A stretch of DNA of 64,000 nucleotides from Pseudactinotalea sp. HY158 (GCF_009660225.1 NZ_CP045920.1:558001-622000); one strand, 5' to 3'; shown: positions 43,779-52,933, counted from the first letter of the stretch. The notes: generated by a model from the letters alone, not told the origin. A program made the numbers and translations.

Positions 43779-44801
43779 CTAGCGGGTGAGTTGCGTCGGA
43801 GGCGCATCTCCTGGATACCGCAGGCCGATCTGCGATCGGATCTCGTCCATTGCCGCATGGATGTCCGCAGATTCGGCCATGGTCATTCGCGGACTTTCCG
43901 TGAGGCCCGCGACAAGGCATCGTTCGACCTCTTCGATCTCGAAGAGCTTTCCGTGGTGGTCGAACTGCGCATCGAAGTCCTCGACGACGCGGTCGGACGT
44001 GTCGATCAGCCGCATCCGTCCGGAGTCGTAGAAGCGCCCGGCGACCTCGAATCGCCCGGCGGTTCCGATGAGGATGGCGCGGTTCGAGCCGCGCGCCGCC
44101 ATCCCGGTGCCGAAGGTGGAGTGGGCGCCATCCGGGTGCGTCATCTGGACGGCGGTCTCGACGTCGACGCCCGTCGGCGTCATGCGTGCCAACGCGTTGA
44201 TTTCGCTGGGTAGGCCGAGGAAATCCACCGTGAATGAGAGGTTGTAGATTCCCAGATCGAGCAGCGCGCCACCACCCAACTCCGGATTCCAGAGCCGGCC
44301 CTCAGGGGTGGAATCCAGTGATTGAAAATGATCGGAGAGCAGGAATCGGACATCCCCGAGCGCGCCGGCTGCGATCAATTCATGCATTCGTCGCGTGTGG
44401 GGCATGAAGCGAGTGCGCATTGCCTCCATGACGAATCGGCCATGCTGCTGGGCGGTGGCGTGCACTCGACGCACCTGGGCCGCGTTGAGGGCAAGGGGCT
44501 TCTCGATGAGCACGTGCTTGCCGCCTTCGAGCATCATGATCGCATGCTCGGCGTGGAATGCGTGCGGGGAGGCGATGTACACGACGTCGACGTCCTCGCG
44601 CCGGGCGAGTTCGGCGTAGGTACCCAGCGCCGTCGGAATGTCGTATCGCTGGGCGAACGAAGCGGCACGGTCCAGCGACCGGCTCGCGACGGCCGTGAGC
44701 TGCCTGCCGTTGCTCACCAGATCGCCGGCGAAATCTTCTGCGATTCCGCCTGGGGCAAGGATTCCCCATCTCAGGTGCGTGTCAACGTGGGGATCGGTCA
44801 T
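43779..44801 (-). CDS. Gfo/Idh/MocA-family oxidoreductase
   Basis: The 340-residue protein has an N-terminal Rossmann segment (RWGILAPGGIAEDFAGDL), VDVVYIASPHAFHAEHAIMML and the diagnostic HVLIEKPLALNAAQ (EKP, Lys essential). The C-terminal domain includes GGGALLDLGIYNLSF, where the Asp and a nearby residue act in catalysis. Members oxidise or reduce sugars, inositols and their derivatives using NAD(P). The ATG at 44801 follows AGGAG at 7 nt. It lies between an alpha/beta hydrolase and a 2-hydroxyacid dehydrogenase in the catabolic cluster. Substrate unknown. Confidence 0.88.
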   Translation of the reverse strand: MTDPHVDTHLRWGILAPGGIAEDFAGDLVSNGRQLTAVASRSLDRAASFAQRYDIPTALGTYAELARREDVDVVYIASPHAFHAEHAIMMLEGGKHVLIEKPLALNAAQVRRVHATAQQHGRFVMEAMRTRFMPHTRRMHELIAAGALGDVRFLLSDHFQSLDSTPEGRLWNPELGGGALLDLGIYNLSFTVDFLGLPSEINALARMTPTGVDVETAVQMTHPDGAHSTFGTGMAARGSNRAILIGTAGRFEVAGRFYDSGRMRLIDTSDRVVEDFDAQFDHHGKLFEIEEVERCLVAGLTESPRMTMAESADIHAAMDEIRSQIGLRYPGDAPPTQLTR

Positions 44802-44841
44802 CGTTGTTCTCCTGTCGTCTGGGCGATGTGGCGGGGCGGGG

Positions 44842-45990
44842 CTACCACTGTGCCTGCATCCAATTGAATGCCTCGTCTTGCATGTCCCGGTTGAAGCAGT
44901 GGCCGGCGTCGTGCAGCGACGCGCTGAACCGTGAGGGGGAGCGGGCTCGTTCATAGGTGGCCCTGATGATCGAGACGCTCGTGCGAACGCCTGCGGCCGT
45001 GAACATCTCGTCGGCCTCCCCGGCCTGGACCAGAAGTGGCTTCGGGGCGGCGGAGGCGGCGACCTGCGGCCAGTCGTATGTCCTGCTCAGTCCAGGTGGG
45101 AACATGATCTGGGTGTGCGGCGCAACGAGGTCGTCCAGAAGGTCGTCGTAGGTGCTCATCATCGAGACGATCCCGGTCGCCTTGATGAACGGCTGGGATG
45201 CCAGGTAGGCGGCACGCGCACCACCGCCGGAGAAGCCCAGGCACCCTACGCCCCCGGGTAGGACGTCCGGTCGGGACGAGAGATAGGCCGCTGCCAGACG
45301 GTCCTCGCTGGCGACCATGCCCGCGAGCGAGGTGCTGAGAAGATTCGCATACTTGCCGAGTACCAGTTCATGGTCCACGGCGCAGCGGTCATACATGTCG
45401 GCGGTCAGCGCGCCGTCTCCACGTGAGACGTCGGGGTGACCGGTCACCCGTCGCACCAGCTCCGACGGAAAGGTCGAACTGTCGAATCGGCGGCTTCCCC
45501 ACATGAAGACATCGTGGACGAGGACCATGAAGCCCTGCCTCGCCAAGGCGTCCGCCCACGGTCTACCACCGTAGAACTCCTGCCAGATCCGAGGCTCGTT
45601 CGCGCCCGGGGTGAGCGGGCCGGTGGCGATCTTCTCCTTACCGTAATACTTGATGTGCGAATGGCAGTGGAGGGCCACGACTCCTGGGAGCTGCTCCGTG
45701 GAGCCCGAGGGTTTGAGGAGCCACGCCCGGGTCCGGGGGCCGTAACCGACCGACCACGAGAGCTCGACGCCGTCGATTCCGTCGCCGTTCCAGGTGCCGT
45801 GTTCGGTCACAGACAGGGCATCGACGATGCCGTCGAAGGCGAGGACATCCAGGAGCGCTCCGGAGGTCGACTCATGTGGGTCGCCGGCCCGGCGCCTCGC
45901 CGACGTGACTGCGGCGGGCCAGTCCGAGTAGGAGCCGAGGCCCCGATAATGTGGTGGATCCTGCTCTGTTGCAGCGGCCTCGCGATTCAC
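44842..45990 (-). CDS. Alpha/beta hydrolase (acetyl-xylan-esterase/dienelactone-hydrolase-like)
   Basis: The 382-residue protein has a nucleophile elbow GFSGGGARAAYLA, an oxyanion segment near GVVALHCHSHIKYYG and a likely catalytic His in HDAGHCFNRDMQDEAF, with an Asp in QAGEADEMFTAAG. It resembles the Abhydrolase_7 group of cytoplasmic esterases. The GTG start at 45990 overlaps the permease stop by 4 nt (GTGA), so it belongs to the transporter operon. It may remove an ester or lactone from the imported sugar derivative. No signal peptide is seen. Confidence 0.8.
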   Translation of the reverse strand: MNREAAATEQDPPHYRGLGSYSDWPAAVTSARRRAGDPHESTSGALLDVLAFDGIVDALSVTEHGTWNGDGIDGVELSWSVGYGPRTRAWLLKPSGSTEQLPGVVALHCHSHIKYYGKEKIATGPLTPGANEPRIWQEFYGGRPWADALARQGFMVLVHDVFMWGSRRFDSSTFPSELVRRVTGHPDVSRGDGALTADMYDRCAVDHELVLGKYANLLSTSLAGMVASEDRLAAAYLSSRPDVLPGGVGCLGFSGGGARAAYLASQPFIKATGIVSMMSTYDDLLDDLVAPHTQIMFPPGLSRTYDWPQVAASAAPKPLLVQAGEADEMFTAAGVRTSVSIIRATYERARSPSRFSASLHDAGHCFNRDMQDEAFNWMQAQW

Positions 45991-47003
45991 TTCACGACAC
46001 CCCACTTCTTCTTGTCGATCGTGATGGCCACGGCGATGATGATCGCGCAACCGTAGATGATCTGTTCGATGGCGGGATCGACGCCGGCAATGCCGAGCCC
46101 GACACGGAGCACCGCGATCGTGAGCGCGCCGACGAGCGATCGCAACGGGCCGCCGATACCACCCGTCAGGGCTGTGCCGCCGAGCACGACTGCGGCGATG
46201 ACCGGCAGCAGGAGGGAGTCGGCGAGGGTCGGGGCACCGCTGTATTGGGTCGACGAGATGACCAACGCGGCAATCCCGGCGGAGAGTCCCGCGGCTCCGA
46301 AGGCCAAGATCCGCGCCCTCCTCGTTGCGACCCCTGCCAGTTGCGCGGCCGCTTCGCCCAGGCCGACATAGTGGATCGCTCGCCCGCCCCGTCCGTACTG
46401 AATGACCAGTGCGACAAGGACAGTGAGGGTGATCGCCAGGAGTGGGGCGACGGTCAGGCCGCTTGTGATGCGCGCGGTGATCCAGGCGATCGCGCCATGA
46501 GAATCGCCCAGGGGGAGAGTCGTGGCCCCGGAGATGACCATGGCGACGGCTCCCCACACCGTCAGCCCGCCGAGGGTGACGATGAAGGTGGGAATCTGCG
46601 CCCAGACGGCGATGACGCCGTTGAGGACGCCGATAAGAGTGGTGCACAGCAGGACGAACACGATACCGAGTCCGCCCAGACTCGGGAGCGTCAGGGCGAT
46701 GATGACGGTGCCGAGTGAGGTGACCGCGGCCTGCGACAGGTCAATCCCTCCGGTGAGAATCGGAAACGTCTGCCCGACGGCGAGGATGATGATCGGAGCC
46801 GCCACGTTGAGGACGGTGGTGAGCGAGTTGACGCCCAAGAACGCTGGATGTGCGACAGTCACGCTGGCGACGGCCACCACGAGGACGATGAGCGGCATGA
46901 GCAGCCGAACGATCTCCTTGACCTCGAGTCGGCCCGGCGCGAGTACTGGCTTGCCCGCGGATCGGGCCGGACGGGTGGTGGTTGGCACGTTGGGCCGGCT
47001 CAT
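45987..47003 (-). CDS. Sugar ABC transporter permease (RbsC-like), second of two
   Basis: The 338-residue protein has about ten hydrophobic segments and the family signature around FPILTGGIDLSQAAVTSLGTVI and AQIPTFIVTLGGLTVWGAVAMVISG (in part). It would form half of the membrane channel with the permease coded at 48520-49551, fed by the binding protein at 49684. The ATG at 47003 follows GTAGGAGGA at good spacing and overlaps the ATPase stop (ATGA). Two different permeases in one CUT2-type system suggest a heterodimer. Confidence 0.88.
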   Translation of the reverse strand: MSRPNVPTTTRPARSAGKPVLAPGRLEVKEIVRLLMPLIVLVVAVASVTVAHPAFLGVNSLTTVLNVAAPIIILAVGQTFPILTGGIDLSQAAVTSLGTVIIALTLPSLGGLGIVFVLLCTTLIGVLNGVIAVWAQIPTFIVTLGGLTVWGAVAMVISGATTLPLGDSHGAIAWITARITSGLTVAPLLAITLTVLVALVIQYGRGGRAIHYVGLGEAAAQLAGVATRRARILAFGAAGLSAGIAALVISSTQYSGAPTLADSLLLPVIAAVVLGGTALTGGIGGPLRSLVGALTIAVLRVGLGIAGVDPAIEQIIYGCAIIIAVAITIDKKKWGVVK

Positions 47004-48523
47004 ACCATTCCTCCTACGAGATCGATCGGGCGTGGCTTGGCCGTGGGGGGCGCGTCGATGGCCGCAGTGATCTCGCCGTCGCGGAAGACGAGCAGCCTGT
47101 TGCACAGGCCGATCGCCTCCTCCAGGCTGTCCGCGACCAACAGAATGGTGACGCCCCGGTCACAGGCGTCACGGATCGCCTGGTACACGTCCTCTTTGGC
47201 TCCCACGTCCAAGCCGCGGGTCGGGTGGTCCAGGACGAGCACCTTGAGCTTGTCGGAGAGGAGCCATCTGCCGAGAACGACCTTCTGTTGATTGCCGCCG
47301 CTGAGGTTCATGATGTCCGTCGACTGCTTCGGGGTGCGGATGGTCAGCTGGTCGATCCACTGTGCGACGAGCTGACGAGCCTTGGACTTGTTCATGACGA
47401 GCCCATTGGCGGCTTGAGCCGGGGCGCCCAGGAGCATGTTCTCATCGACGCCGGCGCCATTGATGATTCCTTCTACCTTGCGTTCGGCGGGTACGTATCC
47501 GATGCCCGCCTTCACCGCAGCGACGGTCGACGAGAGCTTCGCCGGTTTGCCGTCGATGTTGATCGTGCCCGAGTCGAACGGCTCGGCACCGACGAGTGCG
47601 CGGCTCAATGATTCTCGCCCGGAGCCGACGACGCCCACGAGGCCGAGGATCTCTCCCGGGCGCACGGAGAAGGAGATGTCCCCGTACTCTCCACGCCGCG
47701 TCAGGTGCGACACCTCGAGAGTAGGGGGGACGTCAGTGACGTCCCGTTGCCGCGTCGTGAGGTAGAACTCCGACGAACTGCTCCGCCCCACCATGAGGCG
47801 ATGGAGGTCGGCCTCCGTGGTGTGGGCGGGATCCTCCTGTGCCACGACTTTGCCGTCCTTCATGACGACGAGGCGGTTCGATACGCGGAGCACCTCGTCG
47901 AGGCGATGGGCCACGAAGATGACCGAGCCGAAACTGCGAATGTGGTCGATCAGGGCGAAGAGGGTTTCCAGATCCTGTCCTTCGAGGACGGAGGTGGGCT
48001 CGTCGAGGATGAGGATGGGTGTATCGCTGCCGCTCATCGCCACAGCCGTGGCCTTGGCAATCTCCACCAGCTGTCGCTGGACGAAGGAGAGGTTACGCGT
48101 GGGCACGTCGGTCGGCAGTGACACGCCGAGAACATCCAGGGCGGCCCGGGCACGCGCATGGAGGCTCTTCCACCGGAAGACACCGGACTTGAGCGCGTCG
48201 CCTTCGATCCCGAGCATGATGTTCTCGGCCACGGTGATGGCCCCGACGAGCGACTGCTCTTGATGCACGATCCCGATTCCGTACCGAGCGGCATCCTTCG
48301 GCGAGCGAATCGTAGCCTGGGCGCCGTGCACTGCCAGGGAGCCCGCGTCGGCCGAGTACGCCCCGGAGAGAATCTTCAGGAGGGTGGACTTTCCGGCCCC
48401 GTTCTCGCCGACGAGCCCGACGACCTCACCTTTCGGCAGCTGGAACGAGACGTTGTCCAGTGCCCGGACGCCGGGGAAACTCTTGTCGATGCCCTGGGCT
48501 TCGAGCGCAATCTCAGCGTTCAC
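47000..48523 (-). CDS. Sugar ABC transporter ATPase (RbsA/MglA-like)
   Basis: The 507-residue protein has two ATPase domains. The first has Walker A GENGAGKST (about residues 39-47), RNLSFVQRQLVEIAKA as a variant signature and LILDEPTS. The second has a degenerate Walker A (VGVVGSGRESL), a normal signature LSGGNQQKVVLGRWL and VLDHPTRGLD. This asymmetry is usual for CUT2 sugar importers, but the first domain lacks LSGGQ and the second has His for the Walker B Glu (LDHP for LDEP). The GTG start overlaps the upstream permease stop (GTGA). It energises the import system for an unknown sugar. Confidence 0.9.
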   Translation of the reverse strand: MNAEIALEAQGIDKSFPGVRALDNVSFQLPKGEVVGLVGENGAGKSTLLKILSGAYSADAGSLAVHGAQATIRSPKDAARYGIGIVHQEQSLVGAITVAENIMLGIEGDALKSGVFRWKSLHARARAALDVLGVSLPTDVPTRNLSFVQRQLVEIAKATAVAMSGSDTPILILDEPTSVLEGQDLETLFALIDHIRSFGSVIFVAHRLDEVLRVSNRLVVMKDGKVVAQEDPAHTTEADLHRLMVGRSSSSEFYLTTRQRDVTDVPPTLEVSHLTRRGEYGDISFSVRPGEILGLVGVVGSGRESLSRALVGAEPFDSGTINIDGKPAKLSSTVAAVKAGIGYVPAERKVEGIINGAGVDENMLLGAPAQAANGLVMNKSKARQLVAQWIDQLTIRTPKQSTDIMNLSGGNQQKVVLGRWLLSDKLKVLVLDHPTRGLDVGAKEDVYQAIRDACDRGVTILLVADSLEEAIGLCNRLLVFRDGEITAAIDAPPTAKPRPIDLVGGMV

Positions 48524-49551
48524 TTGACGACCCTTCCTCGTTTGCGAAGCTTCCAGGACGTCACCACGATGGCCACCACGATCACCGCGCCACGGACGCC
48601 CAGTTGGACGTGCTGATCGACTTCGCTGAGGATCAGTCCATTCGTCAGGATTCCGATGATGATGGTTCCCAGGAGGGTATTGACGACGCCTCCACTGCCC
48701 CCCTGGAGTAGCGTCCCGCCGAGCACGACGGCGGTGATCGCCGCGAACTCCTGACCCAATCCGATGTCGACTGCGCCGACGCCTACCTGCACCGATGCCA
48801 TGATTCCTGCCAGTGCGAACAGTGCCCCGGCGATCATGAAGGTGAGGACCTTGTATCGGTTGACCGCGACGCCCGCCAGGGTGGCGATCCGCTCGTCCCC
48901 ACCGATCACGTAGAGCATCCGGCCGAACCGGCTGTTGTTCTGCAGCCACCAGAAGGCGAGGGTGATCACGAGCGCGATCACGATGAGATACGAGACGCCG
49001 CCGATCCTGCCGAGGCCCAGCGTGCGCATCTCCGGATCGAGGATTCTCGGGGTGCTCGAACCGTAGAGGAGTGTGGCAATGCCGATGGCGATGGTGCCGA
49101 CCCCGAGCGACGACATGAAGGATGGCACCTTGAACTTCACATTGACAACACCGGTGAGCGCGCCGATCGCGGCACCGAGCCCGAGTACGATGATGATCGC
49201 CAGCACACCGAGGTTTTGCGAATTTCGATCGTTCAATACGAGCAGCGTGAATGCCAGTGATGCCAGCCCCATGACACCCGGCACGGAAAGATCGATCCCG
49301 CCGACCAGGATGACGAGCGTCATCCCTATCGAGATCACCAGCAGGATGGCCGACTGGTTGGCCACCGCCTGGAAGTTCCCGAGAGTGAAGAACGAACTGT
49401 TGAGCGCGGAGAACGCAGCGATGAGCACGAGGATCGCGGCGACCTGAGCCAGGAGGAGAGCGTGCCCTCCGAATCGCGCCCGCGGTACGTGGGCGTCACC
49501 ACGTGCCAGCTCACTGGCGGGCACGGACGGTTGCTCTTGAATGGTTGACAT
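48520..49551 (-). CDS. Sugar ABC transporter permease (RbsC-like), first of two
   Basis: The 343-residue protein has eight to ten hydrophobic segments, with TLVILVGGIDLSVPGVMGLA and VKFKVPSFMSSLGVGTIAIGI, as in ribose-type permeases, and the VVLGGTLLQGGSGGVVNTLLG loop near the C-terminus. The ATG at 49551 follows GGAAG at about 7 nt. Its stop overlaps the ATPase start. It is the second gene after the binding protein, 132 bp away, and the gap shows no gene. It pairs with the permease at 45987-47003. Confidence 0.88.
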   Translation of the reverse strand: MSTIQEQPSVPASELARGDAHVPRARFGGHALLLAQVAAILVLIAAFSALNSSFFTLGNFQAVANQSAILLVISIGMTLVILVGGIDLSVPGVMGLASLAFTLLVLNDRNSQNLGVLAIIIVLGLGAAIGALTGVVNVKFKVPSFMSSLGVGTIAIGIATLLYGSSTPRILDPEMRTLGLGRIGGVSYLIVIALVITLAFWWLQNNSRFGRMLYVIGGDERIATLAGVAVNRYKVLTFMIAGALFALAGIMASVQVGVGAVDIGLGQEFAAITAVVLGGTLLQGGSGGVVNTLLGTIIIGILTNGLILSEVDQHVQLGVRGAVIVVAIVVTSWKLRKRGRVVK

Positions 49552-49683
49552 GTACACACTTCCGTAGGGTCTGCATGTGAATCGCGGTGGTGCCAGGAAG
49601 CCCGCCACCGGCGTGGCGGACTTCCTGGACCGGCGAGCCGGCGTCTGATCGCCGGCGCCCGTGAGTAGCCGTCAGACTGACGA

Positions 49684-50802
49684 TCAGCGCTGGATCGGGC
49701 TCACCATCCGGGCGAACGGATCGTCGATGTCGTCCTTCAGGTCGGCGAACGTGGGCGACTTCTGGAAGTCGGAGGCGTTCTCGGCGGTGACGAGGAACTG
49801 CTCGGCGTTGAAGGCACGCTCTTCATCCGTCATGCCGGCGACATCGAGCTCGCCGATCGCCGCCTTGTAGGCGATCGCAAGGCTCGCGGCGCCCTGCCAT
49901 GCGGCATCCGGCGACACTGTGGCGACGAAGCCGCTGTCGCCGTCCGAGATGAGTTGGATCGCCTCGGGTGTCCCGTCGACTCCGGCGATGGGAACGTCCC
50001 CGACGAGGCCGGCCGCGGTGAGTGCCTCGACGGCTCCGAGTGCCATGTCGTCGTTGGAGGACCAGATTCCGTCGACCTGTCCGGAGAACTTGTTGAGCAG
50101 GGTGGTCGTCACGTCGAAGCCGCGTGTGCGGTCGAAGTCTGCAGTCTGAACGTCGAGGAGTGTGATGTCGGGATATTCTTTCAGGGCCTTCTCGAGCCCC
50201 TCGAACCGTTGTTGATCGGTGGGGGTGTCGAGGATGCCTCGCAGCGCGATGATGTTGCCGCTGCCGCCCATCTCATCGAAGACTGCAGTCGCGATGTCAT
50301 AGCCGGACACGACGTTGTCGAAGGAGATGTGACTGACCCAGTTGTCGCCGACGTCCGTCGGCCAGTCCTGGTCGGTCTTGTTCATGAGGGTGACGACATA
50401 GCCGCCGGAATTGGCGACCGCTTCGACGATGGGGCGGGCGTCCGAGGACGTCTGCGGCTCAACCGCCAGGGCGATCGTGCCGCCACCCGCGACGAGAGTC
50501 TGAATCTGGGACATCTGCTTTTGGGAATCGCCGTCGTTCGCCAGCACTTGCAGTTCCTTGCCGACGGTTTCGGCGAACATCTCGGCTCCGCTGACCATGT
50601 CTGCGTGGTACGGATTCGAGGTGTCTCGCAGCGACAGGACGAGTGTGACGTCGTCCGTGCCGCCGGCATCGTCGCTTCCAGAACCAGTCGGGTCGCCTCC
50701 TGCGGCGCTGCTGCACGAAGCAAGGGCGAGGGCTGCGCTCGCTGTCAGTGCAAGGAATGCCGCTCGGCTGACGGTGCGGGACTTGAAATCGGTGGCGTGC
50801 AT
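49684..50802 (-). CDS. Sugar ABC transporter substrate-binding lipoprotein (periplasmic-binding-protein type 1)
   Basis: The 372-residue protein has a signal with lipobox LASC (Cys30) and a Gly/Ser/Asp-rich linker. The PBP type 1 fold follows (LSLRDTSNPYHADMVSGAEMF, VAGGGTIALAVEPQTSSDA, GIWSSNDDMALGAVEAL, PIAGVDGTPEAIQLISDGD). It would capture the substrate outside the cell for the two permeases and the ATPase coded next. Aromatic and acidic residues in the pocket fit a sugar or polyol, but the ligand is unknown. The ATG at 50802 has AGGTGA about 8 nt upstream. Confidence 0.88.
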   Translation of the reverse strand: MHATDFKSRTVSRAAFLALTASAALALASCSSAAGGDPTGSGSDDAGGTDDVTLVLSLRDTSNPYHADMVSGAEMFAETVGKELQVLANDGDSQKQMSQIQTLVAGGGTIALAVEPQTSSDARPIVEAVANSGGYVVTLMNKTDQDWPTDVGDNWVSHISFDNVVSGYDIATAVFDEMGGSGNIIALRGILDTPTDQQRFEGLEKALKEYPDITLLDVQTADFDRTRGFDVTTTLLNKFSGQVDGIWSSNDDMALGAVEALTAAGLVGDVPIAGVDGTPEAIQLISDGDSGFVATVSPDAAWQGAASLAIAYKAAIGELDVAGMTDEERAFNAEQFLVTAENASDFQKSPTFADLKDDIDDPFARMVSPIQR

Positions 50803-50888
50803 CGTTGAATCACCTGTATTTCGTGGGGATGGGTGGAATGGGAAGGTTCCGTCACGGATGCTCGGATCGGGAACGGGGTGTGGAGGAT

Positions 50889-51899
50889 TCAGGCACGGAG
50901 GTCGACGAGGACCTTCCCCGAACCTTCGGAATCTTGGGCGGTGTCGAAGGCCTCGACGACTCGTGAAAGGTTGAACGTGTGCGTGACGACCTGGCCGAGT
51001 CGTTCGTCTTCGGCGAGCAGGCCGATGGCATCGTCGATCTCGTCGTTGAATCGGAACGAGCCCCGCATCGTCACTTCCTTGGAGATGGCGGGGGCGAGGT
51101 TGATCGCGGACGGCCGATCGGCGACCATGCCGAGCTGGACGTAGTGGGCAGCGCGGCGAGCGGCGAGGAGGCCCGCGTTGATTGATGCCGGGGCGCCGGA
51201 GCACTCCAGCACGACATCGAAGGCTTCGAGCGGAACCTCGTGCGTCGTGACGTCGAGAGTGGCAGTGGCGCCCAGAGCCTCGGCCCGCCGGAGCGGGCCC
51301 GGGAGCACGTCGGTGACCGTCACCTCGGCAGCCCCCTCGGCCAGGGCTGCTCCCATCGCCAGCAGCCCGATCGGTCCAGCTCCGGCGACGAGCACTCGTG
51401 CTCCCCGCACACCACCGGCTTGGTTGATGCCGTGGAGGGCGACCGCGAGTGGCTCGGCCAGGGCGGCTCGCTCCGCCGGCAGACCATCTGGGAGCCGCCG
51501 CACCATCGGCGCATCGACGACGAGGTAGTCGGCCATCGCTCCCTGGGTATGGGGCCAGGTCGAGGCGCTACCCAGATAGGAGCCGCCGGGCCACAGGTGT
51601 GGCTTGTCGTCGATCCCCGGGCGGGTTGTGCCGAAGGTCGCTGGGTGGACGGTCACGGGAGTGCCCGCGCCGAGCCGCCCCGACGGATCGAGGTCCACGG
51701 TCCCCGACAGTTCGTGGCCGGGAACCAGCGGCTCTCGTATCTGGAACGCCCCGTTTGCTCCGTCGACGTAGTAGTGCAGGTCGGATCCGCAGATCCCGAC
51801 ATGGGTGACGCGCAGTCGGACCTGACCGACGGCGGGTACCGGAGTCGGCAGTTCGCGGATCTCGAGGGACCCCTTGCCGTGAATGATGGCGGCGCGCAT
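50889..51899 (-). CDS. Medium-chain zinc alcohol dehydrogenase (L-idonate 5-dehydrogenase/sorbitol dehydrogenase-like)
   Basis: The 336-residue protein has the catalytic zinc region GICGSDLHYYVDG and PLVPGHELSG, the Rossmann VLVAGAGPIGLLAMGAAL and an E-x-x-x-L region LAEPLAVALHGINQ, as in L-idonate 5-dehydrogenases. The four-Cys structural zinc loop is absent: the stretch about residues 85-115 contains no Cys. It would oxidise L-idonate to 5-keto-gluconate or a related polyol or sugar acid. The adjacent SDR gene resembles a 5-ketogluconate reductase, which supports the pairing. Substrate inferred. Confidence 0.85.
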   Translation of the reverse strand: MRAAIIHGKGSLEIRELPTPVPAVGQVRLRVTHVGICGSDLHYYVDGANGAFQIREPLVPGHELSGTVDLDPSGRLGAGTPVTVHPATFGTTRPGIDDKPHLWPGGSYLGSASTWPHTQGAMADYLVVDAPMVRRLPDGLPAERAALAEPLAVALHGINQAGGVRGARVLVAGAGPIGLLAMGAALAEGAAEVTVTDVLPGPLRRAEALGATATLDVTTHEVPLEAFDVVLECSGAPASINAGLLAARRAAHYVQLGMVADRPSAINLAPAISKEVTMRGSFRFNDEIDDAIGLLAEDERLGQVVTHTFNLSRVVEAFDTAQDSEGSGKVLVDLRA

Positions 51900-51923
51900 G
51901 ACGCTCCTATCGAATCGAAGCTG

Positions 51924-52688
51924 CTAGACGACGGCGGTCATGCCGCCGTCGACGAAGATGTTCTGCCCGGAGACGAAGCGCGACGCGTCGGAGGCGAGGT
52001 AGACGAGCGTGCCGACCAACTCCTCGGGAAGGCCCCATCGCTGTGCCGGGGTGCGGGCGAGGACCCATGCGTTGAAGTCGTCGTCGGCCACGAGGGCGGC
52101 GTTCATCTCCGTCTTGAAATATCCCGGCGAGATCGCATTGACCTGGATGTTGAAGCGTGCAAGGTCTGCGGCCATGCCCTTGGTCAGCATCGCGAGGCCG
52201 CCCTTGGATGCCGTGTACGGCGCGATTGTCTGACGCCCGAGCAGACTCTGCACCGACCCGATGTTGATGACCTTGCCACTGCCGCGCTGCGCCATCGCGC
52301 GGGTGATCGGCTGCGAGACGTAGAAGGCACTGGACAGGTTGGTGGCGATGATGTCATCCCAGTCGGACGGATCGAAGTCCGTGAATGGAGCGCGGCGTTG
52401 GATGCCGGCGTTGTTCACGAGGATGTCCGGGGTGCCGTGCTGCTCGATGACGTTGGCGATCGCCTCGCGCGCAGCCTGAGCATCTGTGACGTCGAAGGAC
52501 ACGGTCGGCGCGGAGCAGCCGGTCGTCTGCGTGACGAGGCTGCTCGCCACGGCGAGCGTGTCGGAGTCCCGGCCGTGGAGCACGACGGACGCACCCGCTT
52601 CGGCGAGCCCGACGGCCAAGGCCAGGCCGAGGCCTCGAGATGACCCGGTCACGAGGGCGACCCGGCCAGAGATATCGAATTGAGACAC
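51924..52688 (-). CDS. Gluconate 5-dehydrogenase-like short-chain dehydrogenase
   Basis: The 254-residue protein has TGSSRGLGLALAVGLAEAG, the VNNAGIQRRAPF block (typical of gluconate 5-dehydrogenases), catalytic Ser in INIGSVQSLLGR and YTASKGGLAML. It would reduce 5-keto-gluconate to gluconate or a similar keto sugar. The GTG at 52688 follows GGAGG at 7 nt. A TTG two codons upstream is less likely. It is the first gene of the minus-strand catabolic group and is divergent from the IclR gene, with palindromic sites between them. Confidence 0.87.
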   Translation of the reverse strand: MSQFDISGRVALVTGSSRGLGLALAVGLAEAGASVVLHGRDSDTLAVASSLVTQTTGCSAPTVSFDVTDAQAAREAIANVIEQHGTPDILVNNAGIQRRAPFTDFDPSDWDDIIATNLSSAFYVSQPITRAMAQRGSGKVINIGSVQSLLGRQTIAPYTASKGGLAMLTKGMAADLARFNIQVNAISPGYFKTEMNAALVADDDFNAWVLARTPAQRWGLPEELVGTLVYLASDASRFVSGQNIFVDGGMTAVV

Positions 52689-52734
52689 TCCCAAACCTCC
52701 GCGGTGAGTAGGGGTACACGGTGTGTGACGCTGC

Positions 52735-52764
52735 CTACTGTACAGTAGATGGAACAGAGTTCAA
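52735..52764. promoter_or_regulatory. Two palindromic sites in the SDR/IclR divergent promoter
   Basis: CTACTGTACAGTAG (52735-52748) is a perfect 14-bp palindrome. TGGAACAGAGTTCAA (52750-52764) is a near-palindrome of the TGGAAC-N3-GTTCCA type seen with some IclR-family regulators. Both lie 47-76 bp upstream of the SDR gene and about 170 bp upstream of the iclR gene. They are the natural operator candidates for the adjacent IclR protein. Confidence 0.5.
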
Positions 52765-52933
52765 TGGACTGTAGCCGAATCGTTACCGCCTGGGTGCCGC
52801 AGTTGGGGTGCGGGCGGGTCTCGGCCAGTAGCCTCGCAAGTGAGCGACGCACTGGCGCGAGCGAGTGTGGCCGACCCCGGTGCGTGGCAAGGCTCGCTGC
52901 GATGCCGACAAGACCTGTAAGTGAGGAGTGACG

